Origin: Pseudoflavitalea sp. G-6-1-2
GTDB lineage: Bacteria > Bacteroidota > Bacteroidia > Chitinophagales > Chitinophagaceae
Direction of reading: 5' to 3'
NCBI RefSeq assembly: GCF_012927185.1
Contig: NZ_JABBGB010000003.1
Coordinates: 992,001-1,056,000, forward strand
Length of the DNA: 64,000 bases
Positions 33,547 to 43,281 of the stretch are shown here, piece after piece. The notes beneath the pieces were generated by a model. That model ran no database searches. It saw only the letters and a program-made list of their open reading frames with translations, and had not been told where the DNA came from. The position numbers and the translations under genes are program-made. Every line of letters starts with the position of its first letter. Position 1 is the first letter of the stretch.

Positions 33547-35262
33547 TTGAAAAGTTTGATTGTCATATGTGATCTCCGTTCAGAGAGATCGGTACACGCT
33601 TTTTGCCGCGTGGCTGTGTTATTCTTTGGACTGCTTTTATCGGCCGCTGTTGCCTTCCCGCAATCCAGAACGGATAGCCTGCGCAAGCTGCTGAACAGTA
33701 CTTTGCCGGATTCTCAGAAGATCAGAAGACTCAATCAGCTGGCCACCTGGCTCAACCGCGATTCCACCAACGAAGCGCTGGTGCTCGCCAACGAAGCTTA
33801 CCTGCTGGCGCTGAAAACCGGAGACAAACAATCGCAGATCAACTCACTGCTCAACCTCTCTGAAGGATACCTGTACAACGACAGTTACGAACAGGCCCTC
33901 GAATACGGTCTCAGTGCGCTGGACCTGAGCCGCGCTCTCAATAACGAAGCAGACCTTGCCTCATCCTACACCAATCTCGGCTGGATATTTTACGATACCG
34001 AAAACCTCAACTTCGCCCTCCAGTACCATAAAGACGCCTATGCCCTCAATAAAAAAGAAGGCAATAAAGCGAAGGAAGCCGTTTCGCTCAACGCGATCGG
34101 ACTGGTGTACCAGACAAAAAACGATTACGATTCCGCCCGCAAATATTTCGACCAGAGCCTTCAGCTGGCCCTCGACGAAAACCTGCCCGGCGTTTCAAGC
34201 GCTGCATACAATAATATAGGTATATGCGAGAACGCCAGGGGACGGCATACCGAAGCCGTGGAGTTCTTCAAAAAAGCCCTCGAGCTGGAAACCGTACTGA
34301 ACGGACCACTCAGCCAGGCCGAGACCCTCAACCAGATGGCTTACAGCTATCTGATGATGAAGCAGTACGCACAGTGCGAAGCATTGCTGAAGCAATCCCG
34401 CGCCCTCATCGAGGGAGCAAGCTCCAATACCAAGAAAGAAAAACTGCTGGATAACCTCAGTACATCCTCCCAGCTCTATCAGGCACTGGGCGACTATAAA
34501 AAAGCCTATGCAGATCTGCAGGAGTACACGGAAATCAGAAATCATATCATCACCCGCAGCAAGTCCGACGCCGTAGCGGCCCTGAAAACCAAGAAGGAGA
34601 CGCAGGAGAAAGAAACCGAGATCAGGGAACTGGCCGCAGAGAAACAATTGCGCGTATTTCAACGGAATGTGCTGGCGCTTTGCATAGTGCTGATACTCAT
34701 CATCGGCCTGCTTTTCTACAGCAAAATGAAACAAAAGCAGCGCAAGGAAAAGGAGCTCGAAGAGATAAAGCAGGCGCTGATCCGCAAGGATCTCGACAAT
34801 ACGCTGCTCGAAAAAGCCGCCCTTCAGGATAAGCTGAAGTATAAAGATGCCGAACTGAAGAATTATGCCCTGTTCATTTCCCAGAGAAATGAACTGGTAA
34901 GATCGTTCATCGAAGATCTCGGTGCTTTGAAACTGGAAGGAGAGGGGAAGAAGGATCGGTTCAATAAGATGATCCAGAAATTCCAGCACGACCTCGACAT
35001 CAATAAAGAAGCGCAGGATTTCAACCTGTCGGTAGACGAGATTCACAAAGATTTCTTCTTCAATCTGCTGCAGAAATACCCCGAACTCACCGAAAACGAA
35101 CGGAGGCTCTGTGCGCAGATACGGTTGAATCTCTCCATAAAAGACATTGCATCCTTGAATAATATCTCCGTAAAATCAGCCGAAATGGCTCGTTATCGCC
35201 TCAGAAAGCAGTTCAATCTGGAACATGGCGATAACCTTAATGATTTCCTAAAACAGTTTTAA
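33547..35262 (+). CDS. Transmembrane TPR sensor with C-terminal HTH, likely locus regulator
   Basis: Up to 571 residues. A signal-like helix (VAVLFFGLLLSAAVAFPQS) is followed by about seven TPRs (residues 50-330, e.g. YTNLGWIFYDTENLNFALQY), a coiled segment, a transmembrane helix near 380-398 (VLALCIVLILIIGLLFYSKM), another coiled coil, and a C-terminal LuxR-like HTH (IKDIASLNNISVKSAEMARY). This layout places TPRs outside and the DNA-binding part inside. No ATG precedes the signal segment; TTG 33547 or a nearby TTG/GTG must be the start. It directly precedes the SusC/SusD pair and should control it. Confidence 0.83.
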   Translation: MKSLIVICDLRSERSVHAFCRVAVLFFGLLLSAAVAFPQSRTDSLRKLLNSTLPDSQKIRRLNQLATWLNRDSTNEALVLANEAYLLALKTGDKQSQINSLLNLSEGYLYNDSYEQALEYGLSALDLSRALNNEADLASSYTNLGWIFYDTENLNFALQYHKDAYALNKKEGNKAKEAVSLNAIGLVYQTKNDYDSARKYFDQSLQLALDENLPGVSSAAYNNIGICENARGRHTEAVEFFKKALELETVLNGPLSQAETLNQMAYSYLMMKQYAQCEALLKQSRALIEGASSNTKKEKLLDNLSTSSQLYQALGDYKKAYADLQEYTEIRNHIITRSKSDAVAALKTKKETQEKETEIRELAAEKQLRVFQRNVLALCIVLILIIGLLFYSKMKQKQRKEKELEEIKQALIRKDLDNTLLEKAALQDKLKYKDAELKNYALFISQRNELVRSFIEDLGALKLEGEGKKDRFNKMIQKFQHDLDINKEAQDFNLSVDEIHKDFFFNLLQKYPELTENERRLCAQIRLNLSIKDIASLNNISVKSAEMARYRLRKQFNLEHGDNLNDFLKQF

Positions 35263-35432
35263 CAATTTGATAATCAATGGTAGTTTGAGTGTGTAGAGGT
35301 TAAATAGAGGTGTGTGGAAGGCCATTGTAGGTGCTGATTTCATTTGTTTTGGATGAGACAGGGGTAATTTCCATGCACCAAATAAATTAACCCAAGAACT
35401 CTCCAGGAACAATTAAAAACAAAATCAGCAAC

Positions 35433-38400
35433 ATGCAAATGCTAAAACGATTGCTACAGAAATTGACCCCTTTGTGTTTACTCCTGTTAGGTTGGCAATT
35501 GACTTTCGCTATGCCCACCGACTGGACCATCAAAGGTGTGGTTACGGACAAAAAAGGTAACCCCGTTGAGGCGGCTTCCATTTCAGTGAAAGGAAGCAAT
35601 GCGGGAACCAAATCGGATCAGGACGGAAAATTCTCTCTCTCCGTACCTGAAAATTCTACCCTTGTAATTTCTGCGGTAGGGTTCGCAACCAGAGAAATTA
35701 AAGTCACCTCTGAAAAAGAGCTCAGCATCAGCCTCGAGGCGAGTGCCAATGATCTCAACGAAGTAGTGGTGATCGGTTACGGAACCCAGAAAAGAAGTGC
35801 CATTACTTCTGCCATTTCCACTGTAAATACCAAAAACCTCGAAAAGCAGCCTACCGCCAACATAGCGAATATGCTGCAAGGTCAGGCAGCCGGTGTATCG
35901 GTTTCAACCGGTTCAGGAAACCCTGCCGGATCTCCCAGCATCCAGGTGAGAGGTTTCAGCAGCATCAACGGTGGAAAACCATTGTTTGTGGTAGATGGTA
36001 TTCCTCAGGACTATTCATATGAACTCAATCCGAACGACGTTGAAAGTGTCAGCATCCTCAAAGACGCATCTGCAGGTACCATTTACGGTGCAAGATCAGC
36101 GTCTGGTGTAATTCTCGTTACTACCAAAAAAGGAAAGAGCGGTGAGCCTAAAGTGAATTTCAATTATTTTGTAGGCAACCATAAACTCGAAGACAAGATC
36201 AAATTGCTGGATAAAGTGAGTATGAACCGTGTGGTGAAAACCGCCTACAGCAATGATGGCGACAATGCTCCTGCATATGCGCTGGACGATAACAAATACG
36301 CCAACACCAACTGGAAAGATGCTTACTTCAAAAAAGCTACCGAGCAGAAATATGATATCGATGTATCGGGTGGCAATGAAAAATTGAATTACCGTCTCTC
36401 TTATGGTCACTGGGAAAATAACGGAACAATTATCAACTCCGGTTCCAAAAGAGACAATATCAGGCTGAACAGTGAGATCAAATTGCTGAAGAACCGCCTG
36501 AAGATCACGCCAATCATGTCTTATACCAGATTCAACAATAAGAATTTCGGTGATGTGAATGGTGATGGCAACGCAGGCTATTCCGACATCATGCGCCTGT
36601 ATGAGATGAAACCTCACAAAGCTGTGTACGATCCAACAACACCCGATGGCTTTGCAAAGCCCCCTGTTGAACTCGGCGACGGTAACCCTGTGGGTGAGCG
36701 CATGCTGACAGACAGCAGAACTTCCGATGATTACTTCCAGTTCAATCTTACGGCGGATCTGCAACTCTACAAAGGTCTTTCATACAACTTCAGTGTAGGT
36801 AAAACCATTTCAAACACTTTCGACTTTACTCAAACGAAAGCATACGACTTCGGAGCACAGGCCTTCAATGAAAACAATAGCAGAGCAGAAACAAGAGCCA
36901 GAGTTGATTATACTGTGATGGTTCATTTGCTGAACTATGAAAGAAGCTTTGGTGATCATAACTTCAAAGCCATGTATGGTTTCTCACGCGATAAATGGAC
37001 CAGAGCAGGAACTATTGCCAGTGGCAACAAACTCAGCTCTCCATTGATCGAATCGTTGAGAGGCCTTATTATCGAATACCCAACCGACTTCGTTCGCGTA
37101 GGTGGTTATAACTCCACCAATACCATGCAGTCTTATTTTGGTCGTCTGTCTTACAACTACGACGAGAAATACTTCCTGCAGGCCAACTATCGCCGTGATG
37201 GATCTTCAAGATTTGCTCCTGACTACCGTTATGGTAATTTCTGGGGTATATCTGGTGGATGGGCACTGAACAAGGAGAAATTCTTCAATGTTCCCTGGGT
37301 TGATGAACTGAAGATCAGAGGTAGCTATGGCGAATTGGGCAATCAGGAGATCGGAGACTTCAGATTCCTGAATCAGATCTTCCTGCAAGGTTCAAGTCCG
37401 TTCCTCAACTATCCTTTCGGTGGCAAAACAAGCCAGCAGGTATTCATCGGTGCCATTTCAGCTGAACTGGCCAACCAGGCTATCAGATGGGAAACATCCG
37501 GTACTGCCAACTACGGTATCAACTTCAGTGTGCTGAACAACAAATTCAGCGGTAGCTTCGATTACTTCCAGACCCGTACAAGAAACATGCTGGCTGTTAC
37601 ACCGGTTCCACCTTCTTCCGGTGTAACCATCAACCCAACTACCAATATCGGTTCTATGGAGAATCAGGGTTGGGAGATGTCGCTCACTTATCGTCAGTCG
37701 TACCCTTCAGGTTTCAACTTCGATGTAACAGGTAACCTTACTCATACAAAGAACAAAGTACTGAAACTGGGTTCTGATGATGGAAGAATCATCGATGGTG
37801 CTGTTGATTTCGAAAACAGATATACCACACTCACCACAGCAGGTCAGACACTCGGAGCTTTTTACATGTTCAAAAATGGAGGCATCTTCCAGAATCAGGC
37901 AGAGATCGATGCATACAAAAACAAAGATGGTCAGCTGATTCAGCCAAACGCTAAACCCGGCGATCTGAAATTCCTCGATACAAACAATGACGGCCAGCTT
38001 ACAGATGACGACAAAGTGATTGTAGGATCACCGCTTCCTAAATTCGAGTTTGGTCTCAACATCAATGCTTCATACAAAAACTTCGACTTCACCATTTTCC
38101 TGAACGGAAAAGGAGGACTGAAAATGTACAATGGTGCCAAAATGTTCATGTACCGTCAGTACCGTTCAACTGATCTGGAAAATGCATGGACACCACAGAA
38201 CGCCAAATCAAATATCTACAGACTGAGCAATAATGATGAAAATCAGAACCAGCGCGTATCTGATTACTTCCTCGAAGATGCATCATTCATCCGTCTGCGC
38301 AACATTCAACTCGGGTATACACTGCCAAACGATCTCGTACGCAAAGCATACCTGAACCGTGTTCGTGTATATGTTGGTGCTTACAATCTGCTCACCATTA

Positions 38401-38519
38401 CCAATTATGATGGGTTCGACCCTGATCTCACTTCAACAGGTGTTTTCAGCCGTGGAGTAGACAGAGGATACTATCCGCTCAGCCGCTCATTTGTAGCTGG
38501 TGTAAACATTGGATTCTAA
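35433..38519 (+). CDS. SusC/RagA TonB-dependent outer-membrane transporter, no STN domain
   Basis: A 1,028-residue outer-membrane importer. Order: signal peptide (LTPLCLLLLGWQLTFA); carboxypeptidase-like domain (IKGVVTDKKGNPVEAASISV); plug with VVVIGYGTQKRSAITSAIS, IQVRGFSS, LFVVDGIPQD and LKDASAGTIYGARSASGVIL; then the beta barrel ending in SFVAGVNIGF. It lacks the STN domain of the other SusC in this window, so control must come from another sensor, probably the TPR-HTH protein upstream. The SusD gene starts 24 bases later. The substrate is inferred from the downstream enzymes to be a galactose-containing glycoconjugate. Confidence 0.95.
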   Translation: MQMLKRLLQKLTPLCLLLLGWQLTFAMPTDWTIKGVVTDKKGNPVEAASISVKGSNAGTKSDQDGKFSLSVPENSTLVISAVGFATREIKVTSEKELSISLEASANDLNEVVVIGYGTQKRSAITSAISTVNTKNLEKQPTANIANMLQGQAAGVSVSTGSGNPAGSPSIQVRGFSSINGGKPLFVVDGIPQDYSYELNPNDVESVSILKDASAGTIYGARSASGVILVTTKKGKSGEPKVNFNYFVGNHKLEDKIKLLDKVSMNRVVKTAYSNDGDNAPAYALDDNKYANTNWKDAYFKKATEQKYDIDVSGGNEKLNYRLSYGHWENNGTIINSGSKRDNIRLNSEIKLLKNRLKITPIMSYTRFNNKNFGDVNGDGNAGYSDIMRLYEMKPHKAVYDPTTPDGFAKPPVELGDGNPVGERMLTDSRTSDDYFQFNLTADLQLYKGLSYNFSVGKTISNTFDFTQTKAYDFGAQAFNENNSRAETRARVDYTVMVHLLNYERSFGDHNFKAMYGFSRDKWTRAGTIASGNKLSSPLIESLRGLIIEYPTDFVRVGGYNSTNTMQSYFGRLSYNYDEKYFLQANYRRDGSSRFAPDYRYGNFWGISGGWALNKEKFFNVPWVDELKIRGSYGELGNQEIGDFRFLNQIFLQGSSPFLNYPFGGKTSQQVFIGAISAELANQAIRWETSGTANYGINFSVLNNKFSGSFDYFQTRTRNMLAVTPVPPSSGVTINPTTNIGSMENQGWEMSLTYRQSYPSGFNFDVTGNLTHTKNKVLKLGSDDGRIIDGAVDFENRYTTLTTAGQTLGAFYMFKNGGIFQNQAEIDAYKNKDGQLIQPNAKPGDLKFLDTNNDGQLTDDDKVIVGSPLPKFEFGLNINASYKNFDFTIFLNGKGGLKMYNGAKMFMYRQYRSTDLENAWTPQNAKSNIYRLSNNDENQNQRVSDYFLEDASFIRLRNIQLGYTLPNDLVRKAYLNRVRVYVGAYNLLTITNYDGFDPDLTSTGVFSRGVDRGYYPLSRSFVAGVNIGF

Positions 38520-38543
38520 TTGGTAACCATTAAAAAAACTAGT

Positions 38544-40079
38544 ATGAACAAATATAAAATGGCATTGCTGGGATTGGGATTCAGCGCCATCACACTCGGT
38601 GGATGTTCTGATAAATTCCTCGATGTTGCAGACAAAGGAAATCTCTCTGAAAGCACTTTCTGGACCAATCGTCAACAGGCTATCTGGGGTATTACTGCCA
38701 CTTACGGTGCTTTGCAGGGAAACACCGGCGACAAGTGGGCTTTTTATGAGCAGCTTTTCGTAGGCCTCACCTATAAATCCGATGAAGTAGACAACAATAA
38801 AAATGAACCATACGGAAAAGAACTGGCTGCATTTGTGAACGGTGCAGATGATTATGCTACAGCCGGCGTATGGTCAACTTTCTATGCTGGCATTGGCCGT
38901 GCCAATCAGGTAATTGATAATGTACCTGGCATCACAGCAATGTCTGAAGCAGAAAGAAAAGAACTGGTTGCCGAAGCCAAATTTCTTCGCGCATACAATT
39001 ATTTCATGCTCGTGAATGGTTTCGAGAATGTACCACTCGTAACCAAATATGAAAAGGATATTACGAAGTTGAAACGCAAAGCAGCGCCACCTGCCGAAGT
39101 ATGGGCGCTGATCGAAGCAGACCTCAAGGAAGCAGAAGCTACTCTTCCGGATAATTACGTTGATGCAGGCATGCAGGGCCGTGCAACCAGGAATGCAGCT
39201 AAAGCAATGCTCGGTAAAGTGTATCTCTATCAGGAAAAATGGCCTGAAGCAGAAGCCAAGCTGGGAGAGGTTTATGGCAAGTACTCCCTGCTTACCAACT
39301 TCGTTGACAACTTCAACGGTAAAGCAGAGAACGGACCAGAATCCATCTTCGAAATTCAGTTCTCCGGCGACCGTTCTGTTGCCGATGAGCGTCATCCCCT
39401 CAACTTCGAGCTCACTCCTTATCCACTCGGTGGATGGGATGAGATCAGCGTATCTCCATGGCTCGAAAGTGAAATGAGAAAAGACCTGAAAACAAACGGT
39501 ACCTACAGCGACCGTATTTACAACAGCATTTTCTTCGATGATCCGAATTCAAAAATGCTCGATCTGGGTTCTCCTCAGACCCTCACCAGCTATGCAGATG
39601 TGAAAGCCGATCTCCGCGAGAAAGCATACTTCACCAAGTATACGTATCCAACCGATAAAGGTGGAAGTTATACCGGCGTTAACATCACCATCATCCGTTA
39701 TGCAGATGTGCTGCTGATGCTGGCTGAAGCTAAGAACGAGAACGGTAAAACTGGTGAAGCTGTGGACCTGATCAATGAAGTACGCAGACGCAGCCATGCC
39801 AAAGAACTGGTGGCAGCTGATTTCAATAAAACTACCCTGCGCACGCATATCCGTCACCACGAACGCCCTGTAGAACTCAGCATGGAATGGGGTATCCGCT
39901 GGTTCGATCTCGTAAGATGGGGAAGAGGCAACACTGCCAAAGAATCCATCAAAGCAACCCTGCAATTGCACAACAAACCTTTTGCGAATAATTTCGACGA
40001 CAAAAAACATATCCGGTACGCTATTCCCTCTGCGGAACGCGCCGCTAATCCCTTAGTGGATCAGAACTTCGGTTACTAG
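38544..40079 (+). CDS. RagB/SusD family outer-membrane lipoprotein
   Basis: A 511-residue lipoprotein from ATG 38544 (lipobox LGGC); an upstream TTG at 38520 is not needed. Typical SusD segments: FLDVADKGNLSESTFWTN at the start of the mature protein, AEAKFLRAYNYFMLVNGFEN for the TPR-like region, and RHHERPVELSMEWGIRWFDL near the end. It should sit on the SusC barrel encoded just upstream and bind the imported sugar conjugate. A hairpin terminator follows before the enzyme genes. Confidence 0.94.
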   Translation: MNKYKMALLGLGFSAITLGGCSDKFLDVADKGNLSESTFWTNRQQAIWGITATYGALQGNTGDKWAFYEQLFVGLTYKSDEVDNNKNEPYGKELAAFVNGADDYATAGVWSTFYAGIGRANQVIDNVPGITAMSEAERKELVAEAKFLRAYNYFMLVNGFENVPLVTKYEKDITKLKRKAAPPAEVWALIEADLKEAEATLPDNYVDAGMQGRATRNAAKAMLGKVYLYQEKWPEAEAKLGEVYGKYSLLTNFVDNFNGKAENGPESIFEIQFSGDRSVADERHPLNFELTPYPLGGWDEISVSPWLESEMRKDLKTNGTYSDRIYNSIFFDDPNSKMLDLGSPQTLTSYADVKADLREKAYFTKYTYPTDKGGSYTGVNITIIRYADVLLMLAEAKNENGKTGEAVDLINEVRRRSHAKELVAADFNKTTLRTHIRHHERPVELSMEWGIRWFDLVRWGRGNTAKESIKATLQLHNKPFANNFDDKKHIRYAIPSAERAANPLVDQNFGY

Positions 40080-40092
40080 GCAGCATACAGTA

Positions 40093-40129
40093 AGCGCGTG
40101 GTCATCCCGTTTGACTGCGCGCTTTTTTT
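40093..40129 (+). terminator. Intrinsic terminator/attenuator between SusD and the beta-galactosidase gene
   Basis: Outer stem AGCGCG/CGCGCT, inner stem GTCA/TGAC, 7-base loop, then seven T. It sits 14 bases after the SusD stop and 33 bases before the next ATG on the same strand, so it would lower expression of the enzymes relative to the SusC/SusD pair. Confidence 0.85.
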
Positions 40130-40161
40130 CCCGCATTACAAGTGAAAACTGATTAACTATC

Positions 40162-43100
40162 ATGCAAAAACAGGTTCTATCTCTTCTGCTGGCAGCGATG
40201 CCATGGATGGCTATTGCACAAAAGACAAGCAATGACTGGGAAAATCCCCAACAACCTTCCCTGCATACCACTGCACCACATGCATGGTTCATTCCGCACA
40301 CCAGCGAAACAGCGGCTTTGAATCAACAGCATTCTTCCAACGTACTCTCTCTCGATGGTACCTGGAAATTCAATGTGGTTACTACTCCCGATCAAAGGCC
40401 GAAGGATTTTTACAAAAAGAATTTCGATGTAAGCAAATGGAGCAATATGCCCGTTCCTGCCAACTGGCAGACCGTAGGTAAAGACACTTACATCTTCACC
40501 GATGTGGAGTATCCCATCAAAGTAAATCCTCCTTTCGTACCAGAAGATTTCAACCCTGTTGGTTCTTACAAACGCAGCTTCACCATTCCTGCCAACTGGA
40601 AAGGAAAAGATGTGATGCTTCGTTTCGGTGCCGTGAACTCATTCTTCTATTGCTGGATCAACGATCACTATGTTGGTTTCAGCAAAGACAGCAAAACTCC
40701 TGCAGAATTCGATATTACCCCTTACCTCAAATCTGGCAGCAACACCGTTTCTGTGCAGGTTTTCCGTTTCAGCGATGGCACGTATCTCGAAGGACAGGAT
40801 ATGTGGAAACTCAGTGGCATAGAGCGTTCTGTTGAACTGATCGCCCGCCCCAAACTGAGCATCTACGATTTCTTTGCCAAAGCCACGCTCGACAATAGTT
40901 ATACCAATGGCGTTTTTGATTGTACCCTTACACTCAACCGCAATCCCCAAACTCAGAACCAGCTCGCGCTTCAGGTGAAGATCCTCGACAATAATGGAAA
41001 GCTGATCTGGGAGCAGAAAAAAGCTACAGACACCGGCAGAAATTATCAATTCACCACCAGCATTCCGGCAGTAAGAAAATGGTCTGCTGAGACCCCTGAA
41101 CTTTATACCCTTGTGATCAATACCCTCGATCACAAAGGAGCAGTAACGGAAAGCATCATGCACCATATCGGTTTCCGCACTGCAGAAGTGAAACATGGCC
41201 TGTTCCTCGTGAATGGTGTTCCCGTTAAGATCAAAGGCGTTAACCGTCACGAACACGACATGCACACTGCCAAAGTAGTGAGCAAAGAAAGCATGATCCG
41301 CGACATCAAAGTGATGAAAGCCTACAACATCAATGCAGCGCGCAACAGCCATTATCCCAACCGCGAAGAATGGTACCAGCTCTGCGATCAGTACGGCATC
41401 TACCTCGTTGATGAAGCAAACATCGAATGTGATGGCATGGACTTCCACGAATGGAAAACACTCAGCGACCGTCCTGAGTGGAAGAATGCGTACATGGACA
41501 GAACCCGCCGCATGTTCGAGCGCGATAAGAATTTCTGCAGCATCGTTACCTGGAGCCTTGGCAACGAAAGCCGCTTCGGATCTAACTTTATTGCTACTTA
41601 TCAATTCCTGAAAGAGAACGATAAAACGCGTCCTGTTCAATACGATGAGGCACGTGATAATCCATATACAGATATCATTGCTCCGATGTATCGTCCGGTA
41701 AGTACTTTGCTGGAATATGTGAAGGAGTGGAGAAGCCGCCCCTACATCCTCTGCGAGTATGCGCACATGATGGGCAATGGTGGTGGCAACCTCAAAGAAT
41801 ACTGGGATCTCATCTATGCCAATAAACAATTGCAGGGTGGATTCATCTGGGATTTTTCCGATCAGACTTTCGAGAGAAAAGACGCCAATGGCCGCAGCTT
41901 CTGGGCTTATGGCCGTGATATGGGCAATGTAGGCGCAACAAGCGATACCAGCTTCTGTGCAGATGGTTTGTTCGATGCCGCGAGAAATCCGCATCCGCAG
42001 GCGTTTGAACTGAAGAAAATTTATCAGCCTGTCGCATTCAGCACAGCTGATTTTTCTACCAACGTAATCCGCCTCACCAACAGAACAGATTTTACCAATC
42101 TCGAAGAATATTCTATCCATTGGTATATCCGTGGTGATGGCAAAACTGTCGCTTCAGGTGATGCTACCATCGGCAGCATTGCTCCACAGGAATCAGGTGA
42201 TGTAACACTGAAGATCCCTGCATTCACCCGCACACCCGGCACTGAATATTTCCTCACTGTAGAAGCAAAAACCAAAAAGGCAACCGAAATGCTGCCTGCA
42301 GGTCATGTTGCTGCATGGGAACAATTTGCATTGCCCGGAACAGTGGAAGTAGCCAAAGTGGGCATTCCACAACAGGCTCAACTGTCAAAGAATACAGAGA
42401 ACGGACAACTGAAGATCTCTTCCAAAGATTTTGCTGTGAGCTTCGATCAGAAATCAGGATGGCTCACTCAATATAATTTCAAAGGCCTCGACATGCTGAA
42501 AGGCAGCCTGCAGCCGCATTTCTGGCGTGCTCCAACCGATACCGATATCGGCAACAGCATGCAGATCCGTTGTGCAGTATGGCAGGATCCGCTTCGTTTG
42601 GCAAGACTGGATTCTTTCAACATCAAAGAACTCGGTTACCTCACGGAAGTAAGCACTGTTCATTATCTCCGTACACTCAATGCATTCTACAAAGTAGTAT
42701 ACGAAGTGTATCCCGATGGCGATGTGAAAGTGAATGTTGCCATGAAAGCAGGCAATAACAACCTCCCCGAAATGCCACGTTTCGGCATGCGTGTATTGCT
42801 GAATGAAGCATTCAGCAATGTAAGCTGGCTGGGCCGCGGACCTTTCGATAACTATGAAGACAGAAAGACCGCTGCTGCAGTAGACGTTTACAGCATGCCT
42901 GCAGATTCGCTGTTCTATCCTTATCCACGCGCACAGGAAAGCGGTTACAGAACCGATGTTCGCTGGATGAGTCTCCGCAACGCACAGGGAACCGGACTGA
43001 TGGCCGTAGCCGCATCAAGTATCAGTACAGGCGTTCTGCATTTCGATATGAGCAAACTCGAATTCGACCGCAACGCCAAAGAGAATAACCACGGTGGTTC

Positions 43101-43281
43101 TATGGCCAATGATCCGCTGATCTGGTGGAATATCGACTTCAAACAAATGGGTGTTGGTGGCGACAACAGCTGGGGATCGAGAACCCACGCAAAGTATATG
43201 TTGCCTTATAACGATTACAGCTATACCTTCACACTCCGGCCTGTTAACTCAACAGATCAGCTCACAGAAAAAGCCAAATAG
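40162..43281 (+). CDS. Secreted GH2 beta-galactosidase (LacZ-like)
   Basis: A 1,039-residue exo-glycosidase with signal peptide (VLSLLLAAMPWMAIAQ). Domain order is that of LacZ: jelly-roll sugar-binding domain (SYKRSFTIPANWKGKDVMLR, RFSDGTYLEGQDMWKLSGIE), immunoglobulin-like domain, TIM barrel with acid/base Glu469 in LGNESRFG and nucleophile Glu532 in ILCEYAHMMGNG, then a second Ig-like domain and the LacZ small-chain domain (FWRAPTDTDIGN, WLGRGPFDNYEDRK). It removes terminal beta-linked galactose. Being exported, it acts in the periplasm or at the surface. Its stop touches the ATG of the GH63 gene. Confidence 0.95.
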   Translation: MQKQVLSLLLAAMPWMAIAQKTSNDWENPQQPSLHTTAPHAWFIPHTSETAALNQQHSSNVLSLDGTWKFNVVTTPDQRPKDFYKKNFDVSKWSNMPVPANWQTVGKDTYIFTDVEYPIKVNPPFVPEDFNPVGSYKRSFTIPANWKGKDVMLRFGAVNSFFYCWINDHYVGFSKDSKTPAEFDITPYLKSGSNTVSVQVFRFSDGTYLEGQDMWKLSGIERSVELIARPKLSIYDFFAKATLDNSYTNGVFDCTLTLNRNPQTQNQLALQVKILDNNGKLIWEQKKATDTGRNYQFTTSIPAVRKWSAETPELYTLVINTLDHKGAVTESIMHHIGFRTAEVKHGLFLVNGVPVKIKGVNRHEHDMHTAKVVSKESMIRDIKVMKAYNINAARNSHYPNREEWYQLCDQYGIYLVDEANIECDGMDFHEWKTLSDRPEWKNAYMDRTRRMFERDKNFCSIVTWSLGNESRFGSNFIATYQFLKENDKTRPVQYDEARDNPYTDIIAPMYRPVSTLLEYVKEWRSRPYILCEYAHMMGNGGGNLKEYWDLIYANKQLQGGFIWDFSDQTFERKDANGRSFWAYGRDMGNVGATSDTSFCADGLFDAARNPHPQAFELKKIYQPVAFSTADFSTNVIRLTNRTDFTNLEEYSIHWYIRGDGKTVASGDATIGSIAPQESGDVTLKIPAFTRTPGTEYFLTVEAKTKKATEMLPAGHVAAWEQFALPGTVEVAKVGIPQQAQLSKNTENGQLKISSKDFAVSFDQKSGWLTQYNFKGLDMLKGSLQPHFWRAPTDTDIGNSMQIRCAVWQDPLRLARLDSFNIKELGYLTEVSTVHYLRTLNAFYKVVYEVYPDGDVKVNVAMKAGNNNLPEMPRFGMRVLLNEAFSNVSWLGRGPFDNYEDRKTAAAVDVYSMPADSLFYPYPRAQESGYRTDVRWMSLRNAQGTGLMAVAASSISTGVLHFDMSKLEFDRNAKENNHGGSMANDPLIWWNIDFKQMGVGGDNSWGSRTHAKYMLPYNDYSYTFTLRPVNSTDQLTEKAK

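Noticed and set aside
40639-42120. Long minus-strand frame (493 codons) opposite the beta-galactosidase gene
   Set aside because: It is antisense to a well-supported GH2 gene with intact catalytic motifs and shows no domain of its own.
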